The translations under genes and the position numbers were made by a program. From NCBI RefSeq assembly GCF_002259605.1, contig NZ_MWWR01000018.1, forward strand, positions 1 through 64,000: a DNA stretch of 64,000 nucleotides. Reading direction: 5' to 3'. The notes under the pieces were generated by a model. It was not told where the DNA came from. It saw only the letters and a list, made by a program, of their open reading frames with translations, and ran no database searches. Origin of the DNA: Pseudoscardovia radai (GTDB lineage: Bacteria; Actinomycetota; Actinomycetes; Actinomycetales; Bifidobacteriaceae). Position 1 is the first letter of the stretch, and the number at the start of each line of letters is the position of its first letter. Below, one piece after another: positions 35,392-43,481 of the stretch.

Positions 35392-35405
35392 TACACTGAG
35401 CGTAT
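35392..35405 (+). promoter_or_regulatory. -10 box for a leaderless transcript upstream of coaX
   Basis: TACACT at 35392-35397 stands 6 bp before the ATG at 35404, which opens a small ORF that runs into coaX. Confidence 0.4.
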
Positions 35406-35547
35406 GCCGACCGGGCAGCGTATGCGCGCTCGAGCCGGGCCCGCACCAGCCGCGTCGCACGGAGCGCGCCAGTCGCGCAGCCGCGCCGCCTCGCGCCGCA
35501 GTCGCAACCGCCGTAGTTGCAGCATCCGAAGCAGGGAGGACACATGA
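35404..35547 (+). CDS. Arg-rich small ORF (47 aa) coupled to coaX
   Basis: The frame begins MPTGQRMRARAGPAPAASHG and continues RSRAASRRSRNRRS, with more than a quarter Arg. Its TGA overlaps the coaX ATG as ATGA, and a -10 box sits right before its ATG, so it would be translated from a leaderless message and hand ribosomes to coaX. The composition is consistent with chance in GC-rich DNA, but the placement argues for a leader ORF. It could sense arginyl-tRNA or simply couple translation. Confidence 0.35.
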   Translation: MPTGQRMRARAGPAPAASHGARQSRSRAASRRSRNRRSCSIRSREDT

Positions 35548-36332
35548 TCGTCGCAGTGGACATCGGCAATACGAATATCGTCCTGGGATTCATCGAGGAT
35601 GACGAAATCGTCGCCACCTACCGCATCTCCACCCAGTCCACGCACACGGCCGACGAATACGGCCTCATGCTTGTGCAGTTCCTCGCCATGAGTGGGTACA
35701 AGACCAAGGACGTCGACGGCGTCATCATCTGCTCCGTCGTGCCGCAGGTCATGCACTCGTTCCGCGCGAGCATCGTGAACTTCTTCGGCATCGACCCGAT
35801 GATCGTAGGGCCGGGCGTCAAAACCGGCGTGAACCTGCGCATCGACGACCCCAAGACCATGGGGACCGACTGCATCGTCAACTGCGTGGCGTCGTATTAC
35901 CTTTACGATGGCGCGAGCCTCGTCATCGATATGGGCACGGCGACCACCTTCAACTACATCGACGCCGACGCCAACATCCGCATGTGCGTCATCGCGCCGG
36001 GCATGCAGACCTCCGCGCATGCGCTTGCGGGCGACACGGCGCAGTTGCCGAACGTGGAGATTGCGCGCCCCGCGTGCGGCATCATGGCCACGAACACGGT
36101 GGCGTCGATCCAGTCGGGGCTGTATTACGCGGCGCTCGGCGGGCTGGAGAAAACCGTGGAGGTGTGCCACGAGCAGATCGGCGCGCCGTTCACCGTGGTG
36201 GCGACCGGCGGATTCTCCAACCTGTTCAAAGGGCAGACCGACGCGATTGACGTTTTCGACCCGGACCTCATCTTCCGTGGGATGAACCTCATCTACAAGC
36301 GCCAGAAGCAGCGTCCCCGCCGCCGCGAGTAG
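35544..36332 (+). CDS. coaX: Type III pantothenate kinase
   Basis: Phosphorylates pantothenate, the first step of coenzyme A synthesis. ASKHA-fold motifs: VAVDIGNTNIVLGF (phosphate 1), VIDMGTATTFNYIDAD (phosphate 2) and VVATGGFSNLF. Substrate region APGMQTSAHALAGDTAQLPNVE matches CoaX. 262 residues; the type needs a monovalent cation and is not inhibited by CoA. ATG 35544 follows CAGGGAGGACAC; an upstream TTG gives nine unsupported residues. Followed by array 6 with no ordinary terminator. Confidence 0.94.
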   Translation: MIVAVDIGNTNIVLGFIEDDEIVATYRISTQSTHTADEYGLMLVQFLAMSGYKTKDVDGVIICSVVPQVMHSFRASIVNFFGIDPMIVGPGVKTGVNLRIDDPKTMGTDCIVNCVASYYLYDGASLVIDMGTATTFNYIDADANIRMCVIAPGMQTSAHALAGDTAQLPNVEIARPACGIMATNTVASIQSGLYYAALGGLEKTVEVCHEQIGAPFTVVATGGFSNLFKGQTDAIDVFDPDLIFRGMNLIYKRQKQRPRRRE

Positions 36333-36342
36333 CGCGGTGTCG

Positions 36343-37482
36343 AGGGTGCGCTCCTTCGGTGGCGGTTGCTTCTGGGGCGGTTACCTGTCCGGTTTCCCTA
36401 TTCTGATGCCCTATTCCCGGTCGAGGGTGCACGGTTGTGCGCCTTCGGTGGCGGTTACTTGTCCGATTCCCCCAATCCGCAGCCCTAATCCCGGTCGAGG
36501 GTGCACGGTTGTGCTTCTTTGATGGCGGTTAGGCGCGGTGTCGGCGGCTGTGTGGGTTGTAGTTGGGGTCGAGGGTGCACAAAAGTGCTCCCTCGGTGGC
36601 GGTTGCATGTCCGGTTTCCCCGATTTGGTGCCTTAACCCGGGTCGAGGGTGCATGATGGTGCTCCCTCGGTGGCGGTTATGGCGGTGTGGGGCTGTGTTG
36701 GTGGAGGTAATTGGGGTTGAGGGTGCAGGGTTGTGCTCCCTCGGTGGCGGTTGCCTGTCCGATTGGCTCTTTCCTAGGCCCTAACTCCGGTCGAGGGTGC
36801 ACGGGAGTGCTCCTTCGGTGGCGGTTGCCTATCCGATTTCCTCTTTTCCGGGCTCTAATCCCGGTCGAGGGTGCACGGTTGTGCTCCTTCGGTGGCGGTT
36901 ACCTGTCCGATTTCCCCAATCCGCAGCCCTAATCCCGGTCGAGGGTGCACGGTTGTGCTCCTTCGGTGGCAGTTAGGGTGGCGTGAGGCCGTGTTGGTTG
37001 GGGTAGTTGGGGTCGAGGGTGCAAGGTTGTGCGCCTTCGATGGCGGTTAGGGCAGCGGAGGGGCGTTTTCGTTGGGGTAATTGGGGTCGAGGGTGCACGG
37101 GAGTGCTCCTTCGGTGGCGGTTGCCTGTCCGATTTCCCCAATCCGCAGCCCTAATCCCGGTCGAGGGTGCACGGGAGTGCTCCTTCGGTGGCGGTTACCT
37201 ATCCGATTTCCCCAATCCGCAGCCCTAATCCCGGTCGAGGGTGCACGGTTGTGCTCCCTCGGTGGCAGTTAGAGTGGTGGAGGGGTGTTTTGGCTGGGGT
37301 AATTGGGGTTGAGGGTGCACGATGGTGCGCCCTCGGTGGCGGTTACTTGTCCGGTTGGCTCTTTCCTGGGCCCTAACTCCGGTTGAGGGTGCAGGGTTGT
37401 GCTCCCTCGGTGGTGGTTAGGGCAGCGGAGGGGTGTGTTGGCTGAGGTAATCGTGGTCGAGGGTGCACGATGATGCGCTCTG
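36343..37482. repeat. Family A hairpin array 6 (16 units, 74-bp period)
   Basis: Cores start at 36343, 36423 and then every 74 bp through 36497, 36571, 36645, 36719, 36793, 36867, 36941, 37015, 37089, 37163, 37237, 37311, 37385 and 37459. The first is shortened. Most right arms are TGCTCCTTC or TGCTCCCTC, so inner stems are decayed while outer arms (CCGCAGCCCTAA against TTAGGGCAGCGG) still pair. Linkers are of C-rich (CCTGTCCGATTTCCCCAATC) or G-rich form. Confidence 0.92.
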
Positions 37483-37525
37483 GATGCGGAGTGGGCGTCG
37501 GGAGGCGTTCATCCGGTCGGAAGCG

Positions 37526-37613
37526 TATAGTGTGGCTCGTCCTGACTGACAGCGCGGCGACGCCTGTGAACAAGAACCGGACGAGACTGCATACAGCTTG
37601 TATCGGTGTTCAC
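37526..37613 (+). promoter_or_regulatory. Promoter and structured leader of the peptide transporter operon
   Basis: TATAGT at 37526-37531 is a good -10. Downstream GTGAACA (37566-37572) pairs with TGTTCAC (37607-37613), enclosing ATAC-AGCTT-GTAT (about 37591-37603). This could be a leader RNA structure or an operator; no known riboswitch is recognised. Confidence 0.4.
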
Positions 37614-37668
37614 GCAGAAGGCGCGGCGACGCATAAGGATCGGCGCATGCGCCGGGAATAGAGAGAAT

Positions 37669-39471
37669 ATGAGCACAGACAACAAGTCGGAATCGTCGGC
37701 CACCCCATCGACCGCAGAATCATCGACCGCAGAATCATCAGACACCGCATCGTCGGCGACCGCGCAGAAGCAGGGCGGCACGCAGACACCCGCGGCATCG
37801 TCGAAACCCGCCACCGGCTCGCTCGACGCAAGCCTCAGCGCGAAGGCCAAGAAGACCAAGAAACCCGCCGGCGCCGGCACCGCCGGCGCATCCGCAACCT
37901 CCGCAACCACCACCGCCTCCGTCACCCGCCGCAACCGCATCATCGCCATCGTGGCGCTGGTGGTCGTCATCGCGGTCGTGGCGGTGTTCCTCATCGCGCG
38001 CCGAGGCACCAACGTCAACTCCGGCACCAACCCCAACGCCAACGCAGCCGCCACCGTCCCCGTCGACGACGCCGAGATCACCATCGGCATGGTCCTGTCG
38101 CCGACGAACCTCGACATCCGCACGCAGTCGGGCTCGTCGCTCGACCAGCTGCTCATCGGCAACGTGTACGAACCACTCGTCTCGCGCGACGAGAACAACG
38201 CGGTACAGCCCGGCCTCGCCTCGAGCTGGGACGTCTCCGACGACGGCACGGTCTACACCTTCCACCTCAACTCCGGCATCACCTTCTCGAACGGCGACGC
38301 CCTGGACGCCGATGACGTGGCATGGTCCATCAGCGAGCTCGAAAACAACCAGTACAAGGACTACGACGCCATCGCCAACTACGAGTCCGTCGAGGCCGTG
38401 GACTCCGACACCGTGCGCCTGACGCTGTCGGCCCCGTATTCGCAGCTGCTGTGGAACCTCACTGGCCGCGCCGGCCTCGTGTTCGACCAGGACGCCAGCT
38501 ATGACGCCAAGACGCAGGCCATCGGCTCCGGCCCGTACCTGCTCGAGAAGTTCACCGCCAACGATTCCGCGCAGCTGACCGCCAACAAGGACTACTGGGG
38601 CGCGAACAAGGCGCAGATCGGCACAGTCACCATCAAGTACTACAGCGACGCGAACGCCGCCATCAACGCCATCCGCTCCGGCGACATCCAGACCCTCTCC
38701 GGCTTCGACTACACGCAGGTCTCCCCGCTCAAGGACGAGGGCTTCAACGTCGAGGCCGGCGACGACACCGACAAGATGGTGCTCGCCTTCAACAACGCGC
38801 GCTCGCCGCTTAACGACATCCGCGTGCGCCAGGCCATCCGCTACGCCATCGACGAGGACGACATCATCGCCGCGCGCGGTGGCGTGGACACGGCGCTCGG
38901 CGGCCCGATCCCGAGCCTCGACCCCGGCTACGAGGACCTCGCCGACCTGTACCCGCATGACGTCGACAAGGCCAAGGAGCTCCTGTCCGAAGCCGGCTAC
39001 GGCGCCGACAACCCGCTCAAGATCACGCTGACCTACGCGAACATCTACTCCAGCGAGATCGGCGACGCGCTGACGAGCCAGCTCGCCGACGCGGGCATCG
39101 AGCTCACCGTCAACCAGGTGGAGTTCAGCACGTGGCTGTCGGACGTGTACACGAACCACGATTACGACCTGTCGCTCGTCGACCATAACGAAAGCCACGA
39201 CTTCGGCCAGTGGGCGAATCCCGACTACTACTACGGCTACGACAACGCGCAGGTGCAGGAGGACTACACGAAGGCGCTCGCGTCCACCGACGAGAGCGAA
39301 ACCGACAGCCTGCTCGCCCAAGCCGCGCGCCAGGTCTCCGAGGACGCCGCCGCCGACTGGCTGTTCAACTTCCGCGTGGTGAGCGTGTGGAGCGGCAAGG
39401 TGCAGGGCTTCCCGGTAAACATGAACCAGGCGTACCTGCCGCTGTGGCAGATCTCGCTGCTGCAGGGCTAA
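37669..39471 (+). CDS. Peptide-type ABC transporter substrate-binding protein with cytosolic tail and TM anchor
   Basis: Family 5 (DppA/OppA) binding protein for peptides or similar. The core starts near residue 140 with ITIGMVLSPTNLDIRTQSG and has NVYEPLVSRDENNAVQPGLA, WDVSDDGTVYTFHLNSGITFSNGD and VRQAIRYAIDEDDI, all diagnostic. It is not a lipoprotein: instead residues 1-105 are a Ser/Thr/Ala/Lys-rich cytosolic segment and 106-125 (RIIAIVALVVVIAVVAVFLIA) a single TM anchor. The start ATG at 37669 follows AATAGAGAGAAT. 601 residues. First gene of a five-gene operon. The anchoring style is unusual for the family but seen in some actinobacteria. Confidence 0.9.
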   Translation: MSTDNKSESSATPSTAESSTAESSDTASSATAQKQGGTQTPAASSKPATGSLDASLSAKAKKTKKPAGAGTAGASATSATTTASVTRRNRIIAIVALVVVIAVVAVFLIARRGTNVNSGTNPNANAAATVPVDDAEITIGMVLSPTNLDIRTQSGSSLDQLLIGNVYEPLVSRDENNAVQPGLASSWDVSDDGTVYTFHLNSGITFSNGDALDADDVAWSISELENNQYKDYDAIANYESVEAVDSDTVRLTLSAPYSQLLWNLTGRAGLVFDQDASYDAKTQAIGSGPYLLEKFTANDSAQLTANKDYWGANKAQIGTVTIKYYSDANAAINAIRSGDIQTLSGFDYTQVSPLKDEGFNVEAGDDTDKMVLAFNNARSPLNDIRVRQAIRYAIDEDDIIAARGGVDTALGGPIPSLDPGYEDLADLYPHDVDKAKELLSEAGYGADNPLKITLTYANIYSSEIGDALTSQLADAGIELTVNQVEFSTWLSDVYTNHDYDLSLVDHNESHDFGQWANPDYYYGYDNAQVQEDYTKALASTDESETDSLLAQAARQVSEDAAADWLFNFRVVSVWSGKVQGFPVNMNQAYLPLWQISLLQG

Positions 39472-39557
39472 GGTCCGGCGCATAGGGCAGGGGCAGCCGC
39501 GTGAGGCTGTGCCGCGCGGGGTTGTGCAAACAGCGCCGCGCGGGGCAGGGTAGCCGC

Positions 39558-39575
39558 GGCATACGATATTCCCGG
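39558..39575 (-). promoter_or_regulatory. GGGRAWATCGTATGCC motif copy 3 (inverted)
   Basis: GGCATACGATATTCCCGG lies 28 bp before the dppB-type start, in the 130-bp gap between the binding-protein gene and the permease genes. Confidence 0.4.
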
Positions 39576-39602
39576 CGCCGCACCGCGCCCGGAAGGAGCA
39601 CC

Positions 39603-40628
39603 ATGACATTCGTCCTCAAACGATGCGCGGCCTTCGTCGTCGCGCTCATCGTGCAATCCGCGGCGATCTTCGTCTGCCTGCGGATCCTTCCGGGCGACCT
39701 CGCGATGGTCGTCGGCGGCACGAGCTCCACGCCCGAACAGGTGGCGCGCATCCGCCAGCAGCTCGGGCTCGACCAACCGTATCCGGTCCAGTACTGGAAC
39801 TGGCTCAGCGGCATCCTGCACGGAGACCTTGGCACCGCACAGCTCAGCGGCGCCTCGGTGGCCGGCGAGATAGCCGACCGGCTCCAGGTCACGCTGCCGC
39901 TGGCCCTGATGGGGCTCGCCGTGGCGCTTGCCATCGGTCTGCCGCTCGGTGTGCTGTCGGTGACGTCCCGTTCCGCGCGCGTGCGGCGCGGCCTGCAGAT
40001 CGCGGCCATCGTGGCAGGGTCCATTCCCGCGCTGTGGGGCGGACTCCTGCTCATCATGCTTCTCGGGCGCGGCGTCGGGCTTCTTGGTGTGCTGCCGTCG
40101 CAGGGCTTCCCGGTGCGCGGCTGGCACGCCTTCGGGCGCGCGCTGTCGTCGCTTGCGCTGCCCGCGTTGTCGGTGGGCATCATCGCGGGCGCCGAATTCA
40201 TGCGCTACACGCGCTCGGCGTTGCTCGAGGTGCGCGACTCCGACTACCTCGCGCAGGCCATGGCGTGCGGCATGACGCGCGCGCAGGCCGTGCGCACGGT
40301 GGGGCTGCGTCTGGCCGCGCCGCAGATCGTGTCGGTCGCCGGCCTCACCTTCGCCGGCATGCTGACCGGCGTCATCGTGGTGGAGAACCTCTTCGCGCTG
40401 CCGGGCCTCGCGACGCTGCTCATGGACGACCTGGGCAACCGCGACCTGCTTGCCGTGCAGTCGGAGCTCCTCGTCCTCACCGCGTTCTTCCTGTTCATGG
40501 GTCTTGTGGTCGACCTCGTGCACCACGCGCTTGACCCGCGTCTCAAGGCCGCGGCGTCCGGCGGCGCGGATGGCGCGGATGGCGTTGCCGATGGTACGGA
40601 TGGTGCTCGGAAGGAGGGAACACGATGA
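39603..40628 (+). CDS. Peptide ABC transporter permease, DppB type
   Basis: First permease of the operon. Six TM segments; TM1 begins LKRCAAFVVALIVQSAAIFVCL. The FxxRILPGDLA and QLGLDQPYPVQYWNWLSGILHGDLG blocks are family signatures, and the EAA loop is LEVRDSDYLAQAMACGMTRAQAVRTVGLRLAAPQ. The C-terminal tail after residue 320 is a short Ala/Asp/Gly repeat (GGADGADGVADGTDGA). The ATG at 39603 follows GAAGGAGCACC. It overlaps the next gene by four bases. Confidence 0.92.
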   Translation: MTFVLKRCAAFVVALIVQSAAIFVCLRILPGDLAMVVGGTSSTPEQVARIRQQLGLDQPYPVQYWNWLSGILHGDLGTAQLSGASVAGEIADRLQVTLPLALMGLAVALAIGLPLGVLSVTSRSARVRRGLQIAAIVAGSIPALWGGLLLIMLLGRGVGLLGVLPSQGFPVRGWHAFGRALSSLALPALSVGIIAGAEFMRYTRSALLEVRDSDYLAQAMACGMTRAQAVRTVGLRLAAPQIVSVAGLTFAGMLTGVIVVENLFALPGLATLLMDDLGNRDLLAVQSELLVLTAFFLFMGLVVDLVHHALDPRLKAAASGGADGADGVADGTDGARKEGTR

Positions 40629-41677
40629 CAGGGAACACGACATCCCCTTCGAACCGCGGCTTCGCGCCCCGCGCCCCGCGCGGACGCCTCCGCGGCGCAC
40701 GCATCGTGCTGTCGTCGCTATGGCATCGCGCGGACGGCGCCTATGCGCTTGTCGTGATCGGACTGTGGCTTGCGGTCAGCCTCGTGTCGCTTGTCTGGAC
40801 GCCGCATCCGCTGCTCGAAGCCAGCGGACGCAACGCGTGGGCGGCGCCGAGCGCAGCGCACCCGATGGGCACCGATGGTGCCGGGCATGATTTGCTCAGC
40901 TGGCTGATGCGCGGCTCGCTCACCGAACTCGAGGTGGTCGTGCTTGTGGTGCTGTGCACGGCCGTGTTCGGGCTCCTGGGCATCTGGGCCTCCGTCGGAC
41001 GCCGCGCGGGCGCGGGGCGCGGGTCGCGCGCCTGGATGGTGTGCGTCGACACTCTGATCGCCGTGCCCACCGTGCTCGTCGCCATGCTTGTGTCGGTGCC
41101 GCTGGGGACGTCGATCGCCGTCATCGTGGTGGCCTGCACCTTCGCGTATTCGCTGAGCATCGTGCGCGTCACCCGGCCCGTCGCCCAGCTCGCGGCCACG
41201 TCGCAGTACGTCGAGGCGGCGCGCAGTTATGGCGTGGGGGAGGCGCGCGTGTTCTTCGGACACGTGGTGCCCGCCATCGCGCCGACCATGGCTGTGCAGC
41301 TGAGCCTGTCGGCCGGAACCGCGATTCTTGCGGAATCCGGCCTGACATACCTCGGCATCGGCATTCCCGCCGGCGTGCCATCTTGGGGGCGCAGCCTCGC
41401 CAATTGCGCAAAGCTCATCAGCGTGTATCCGCTCACCGTCATCTGGCCGGGACTGATCATCACGATGGTCGTGGTGGCGCTCAACCTCCTGGGCGACGCG
41501 CTGCGCGACTGCGCCGACCCCGTTGTCAACGCCGATCTGCGGCGCGATGGCGCGGCGGACGATGACCGGTCCGCATCCGACATGGCCGCCGCCGAATCAT
41601 CCACAAGGGAGCAGGAGCTCACAGGGGAGCGGATGCCTGCACAGGAAGGGGAATCCCATGAGCCTCATCGTGCATGA
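40625..41677 (+). CDS. Peptide ABC transporter permease, DppC type
   Basis: Second permease. Starts in an ATGA overlap with dppB. HPMGTDGAGHDLLSWLMRGS is the DppC signature (GTDxxGRD), and the EAA loop is VEAARSYGVGEARVFFGHVVPAIAPTM. TMs at about 38-58, 98-118, 135-160, 205-225 and 260-285. The C-terminal tail of about 50 residues is charged and includes the ribosome site of the next gene, which it overlaps by 20 bp. Confidence 0.92.
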   Translation: MTGNTTSPSNRGFAPRAPRGRLRGARIVLSSLWHRADGAYALVVIGLWLAVSLVSLVWTPHPLLEASGRNAWAAPSAAHPMGTDGAGHDLLSWLMRGSLTELEVVVLVVLCTAVFGLLGIWASVGRRAGAGRGSRAWMVCVDTLIAVPTVLVAMLVSVPLGTSIAVIVVACTFAYSLSIVRVTRPVAQLAATSQYVEAARSYGVGEARVFFGHVVPAIAPTMAVQLSLSAGTAILAESGLTYLGIGIPAGVPSWGRSLANCAKLISVYPLTVIWPGLIITMVVVALNLLGDALRDCADPVVNADLRRDGAADDDRSASDMAAAESSTREQELTGERMPAQEGESHEPHRA

Positions 41678-42461
41678 CCTGACCGTCGATGTCGCGGCAC
41701 GCGGCCGGCGCGCGCCTGCACGGCCCATCGTACGCGGCGTCGATCTGCGCGTCGACGATGGCGAGCGCGTCGGCCTCGTCGGGCCGTCGGGCTCGGGCAA
41801 ATCCATGGTGTCGCGCGCCATCCTCGGAATCCTGCCGCCGCATCTGACGGCCGGCGGGTCCGTTCTGCTTGGCGACACGCAGATGATCGGCGCCGATGAG
41901 AACATCGCTGCGTCGATGCGTGGAAGCTATACGGGCGCCGTGTTCCAGAACCCCGCCGCCGCGTTGAACCCCGTGCGCACCGTGGGGCAGTCCATTGCGC
42001 TGCCGCTGCGTTTGCACTACGAGTTGGATCGCGACGAGATCCGCGAACGTGTGCTGCGTCAGATGCGCGCGGTGGAGCTGCCGGAGCGCCTGGAATCGGC
42101 GTACCCGCACGAGCTGTCGGGCGGACAGCGCCAGCGCGTTGCCATCGCGGCCGCGCTCGTCACGTCGCCGCGCCTCATCATCGCGGACGAGCCGACCACG
42201 GCGCTCGACGCCGTCGTGCAGCGTCGCATCGTGGACCTGCTGGTATCGCTTGTCGATGACCTCGGTTCGTCGCTTCTGTTCATCACCCACGATTTCGCGG
42301 TTCTCAAGCGCGCCACCACGCGCTGCTACGTGATGGAGGCCGGGCGGATCGTGGAGGAGGGCGCCACGGAGGCTCTGCTGCATGATGCGCGGCATGCCGT
42401 GACGCAGTCGCTTGTCGAGGCGGCGACCGCGCTGTCGCTGCGCGGGGGAGAGGAGGCCTGA
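41658..42461 (+). CDS. Peptide ABC transporter ATPase, DppD type
   Basis: Walker [15 protein letters not shown]-loop VFQNPAAALNPVRTVGQS, signature LSGGQRQRVAIAAA, Walker B LIIADEPTTALDAVVQRR, H-loop FITHDFAVL. The start at 41658 follows GGAAGGGGAATCCC and lies inside the dppC gene end. The protein lacks the C-terminal iron-sulfur or oligopeptide_C extension of classical DppD (267 residues against about 330), so it is a compact form. Pairs with the next ATPase as a heterodimer. Confidence 0.92.
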   Translation: MSLIVHDLTVDVAARGRRAPARPIVRGVDLRVDDGERVGLVGPSGSGKSMVSRAILGILPPHLTAGGSVLLGDTQMIGADENIAASMRGSYTGAVFQNPAAALNPVRTVGQSIALPLRLHYELDRDEIRERVLRQMRAVELPERLESAYPHELSGGQRQRVAIAAALVTSPRLIIADEPTTALDAVVQRRIVDLLVSLVDDLGSSLLFITHDFAVLKRATTRCYVMEAGRIVEEGATEALLHDARHAVTQSLVEAATALSLRGGEEA

Positions 42462-43354
42462 TGGGATCGGTGCATGAGGATGCGGCATCGCATGGCGTCG
42501 GCGTGCCGGTGCTCGAGGTGCGGCATGTCGTGAAGACTTTCTCCGGTGGGCGTGGCGTCGGGCATGCCACGTCGCACGATGCGCCGCGCGCCGTGGACGA
42601 TGTGAGCTTCGCGGTGGCGGCCGGCGAGTCGCTTGCCGTCATCGGCGAATCCGGTTCAGGAAAAACAACCGTCACCCGTATCGCCTTCGGCCTTCTGTCG
42701 CCGGACTCGGGCGACGTGCTGTTCCGCGGCGAATCCGTGGATGCGACCCGGCGCCATCGTGGTGTGCCGCGGCCTGGTACGCTGCGGCACGGCGTGCCGC
42801 GGCGAGATGTCGCAACCGCCGATGCGCGACGGGAACTGCGCCTTGGCAGCGGCATCGTGTTCCAGGACCCCTTCGCCTCCCTCGACCCGCGCTGGCGCAT
42901 CCGGCGCAGCGTCGCCGAACCCCTGACGGCGCGCGGCATCGGGCGCACCGATGCCTTGGCGCGCGCGGACGGGGCGTTGCGCTCCGTGGGGCTCGACCCC
43001 ACGCTGTTCGGCGAACGGTACCCGCAGGATCTTTCCGGCGGTCAGGCGCAGCGCGCGGCGATCGCCCGGGCGCTGGTCACGAGGCCGCGCATCCTGCTCG
43101 CCGATGAGCCGATGAGCGCCATCGACGTGACCTCGCGCATCCAGATATTGGATACCTTCCGTGCCATCCGTGCCGCGGATCCGTCGATGGCCATGGTCGT
43201 GGTGCTGCACGATCTGGGAATCGTGCGCATGATCGCCGACCGCGTGCTCGTGATGCACGATGGGCGCATCGTGGAATCCGGAACGGTGGACGCCGTGCTC
43301 ACCGCGCCGCGCGACCCCTACACCCGCACCCTCGTCGCCGCCGCCACGATGTAG
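42461..43354 (+). CDS. Peptide ABC transporter ATPase, DppF type
   Basis: Second ATPase of the operon. Walker A GESGSGKTTVTRI, Q-loop VFQDPFASLDPRWRIRRSV, signature LSGGQAQRAAIARA, Walker B ILLADEPMSAIDVTSRI (Met-Ser where Thr-Ser is usual), H-loop VVVLHDLGIVRMI. An insertion of about 30 residues between Walker A and the Q-loop (RHRGVPRPGTLRHGVPRRD) is unusual and Arg-rich. The ATG overlaps the dppD stop by one base. It ends the operon. Downstream is the cysteine-regulated gene set with its own promoter. Confidence 0.9.
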   Translation: MGSVHEDAASHGVGVPVLEVRHVVKTFSGGRGVGHATSHDAPRAVDDVSFAVAAGESLAVIGESGSGKTTVTRIAFGLLSPDSGDVLFRGESVDATRRHRGVPRPGTLRHGVPRRDVATADARRELRLGSGIVFQDPFASLDPRWRIRRSVAEPLTARGIGRTDALARADGALRSVGLDPTLFGERYPQDLSGGQAQRAAIARALVTRPRILLADEPMSAIDVTSRIQILDTFRAIRAADPSMAMVVVLHDLGIVRMIADRVLVMHDGRIVESGTVDAVLTAPRDPYTRTLVAAATM

Positions 43355-43411
43355 CGGTCCACCTCTTTCCGCGCGATTCTCTCCGGATCGATAGCCTTGG
43401 TTTCGGATATG

Positions 43412-43441
43412 TTAACGGGGGCGGGAATCATGTGGTATAGT
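43412..43441 (+). promoter_or_regulatory. Promoter of the transsulfuration operon
   Basis: TTAACG (43412-43417), 18-bp spacer, TATAGT (43436-43441). Transcription would start at about 43448, one base before the leader-peptide ATG, so the leader is probably translated leaderless. Confidence 0.6.
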
Positions 43442-43448
43442 CGCAATT

Positions 43449-43481
43449 ATGAAGTTCAATTTCTCGTGTTGTTGTCGCTAA
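43449..43481 (+). CDS. Cysteine leader peptide MKFNFSCCCR
   Basis: A 10-codon ORF with three consecutive TGT Cys codons near its end, followed by TAA, directly downstream of a -10 box and upstream of the cystathionine beta-synthase and gamma-lyase genes. Poly-Cys leader ORFs are known to control cysteine genes in other actinobacteria such as mycobacteria. Ribosomes would stall at the TGT codons when cysteinyl-tRNA is scarce and change the folding of the RNA behind. The chance of CCC in a leader this well placed is small, so the call is fairly firm despite the short length. Confidence 0.75.
   Translation: MKFNFSCCCR

Larger units (their letters stand above)
36333..37668. other. Long intergenic region dominated by family A array 6
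   Basis: Between coaX and the peptide-binding protein gene, co-directional. The array (36343-37482) begins 10 bp after the coaX stop codon and is followed by a promoter-like TATAGT at 37526 and a leader with paired segments. No gene is supported. Confidence 0.6.

Noticed and set aside
30882-37482. CRISPR arrays
   Set aside because: A short palindrome with regular spacing looks CRISPR-like, but the linkers recur in a few types, are longer than spacers, and no cas gene is present.
36343-37482. Open reading frames through the hairpin arrays (VEGAR-CTLGG type peptides)
   Set aside because: They are translations of the repeat in every frame and both strands, with no ribosome sites; the period of 74 is not a multiple of three, so no frame is kept.
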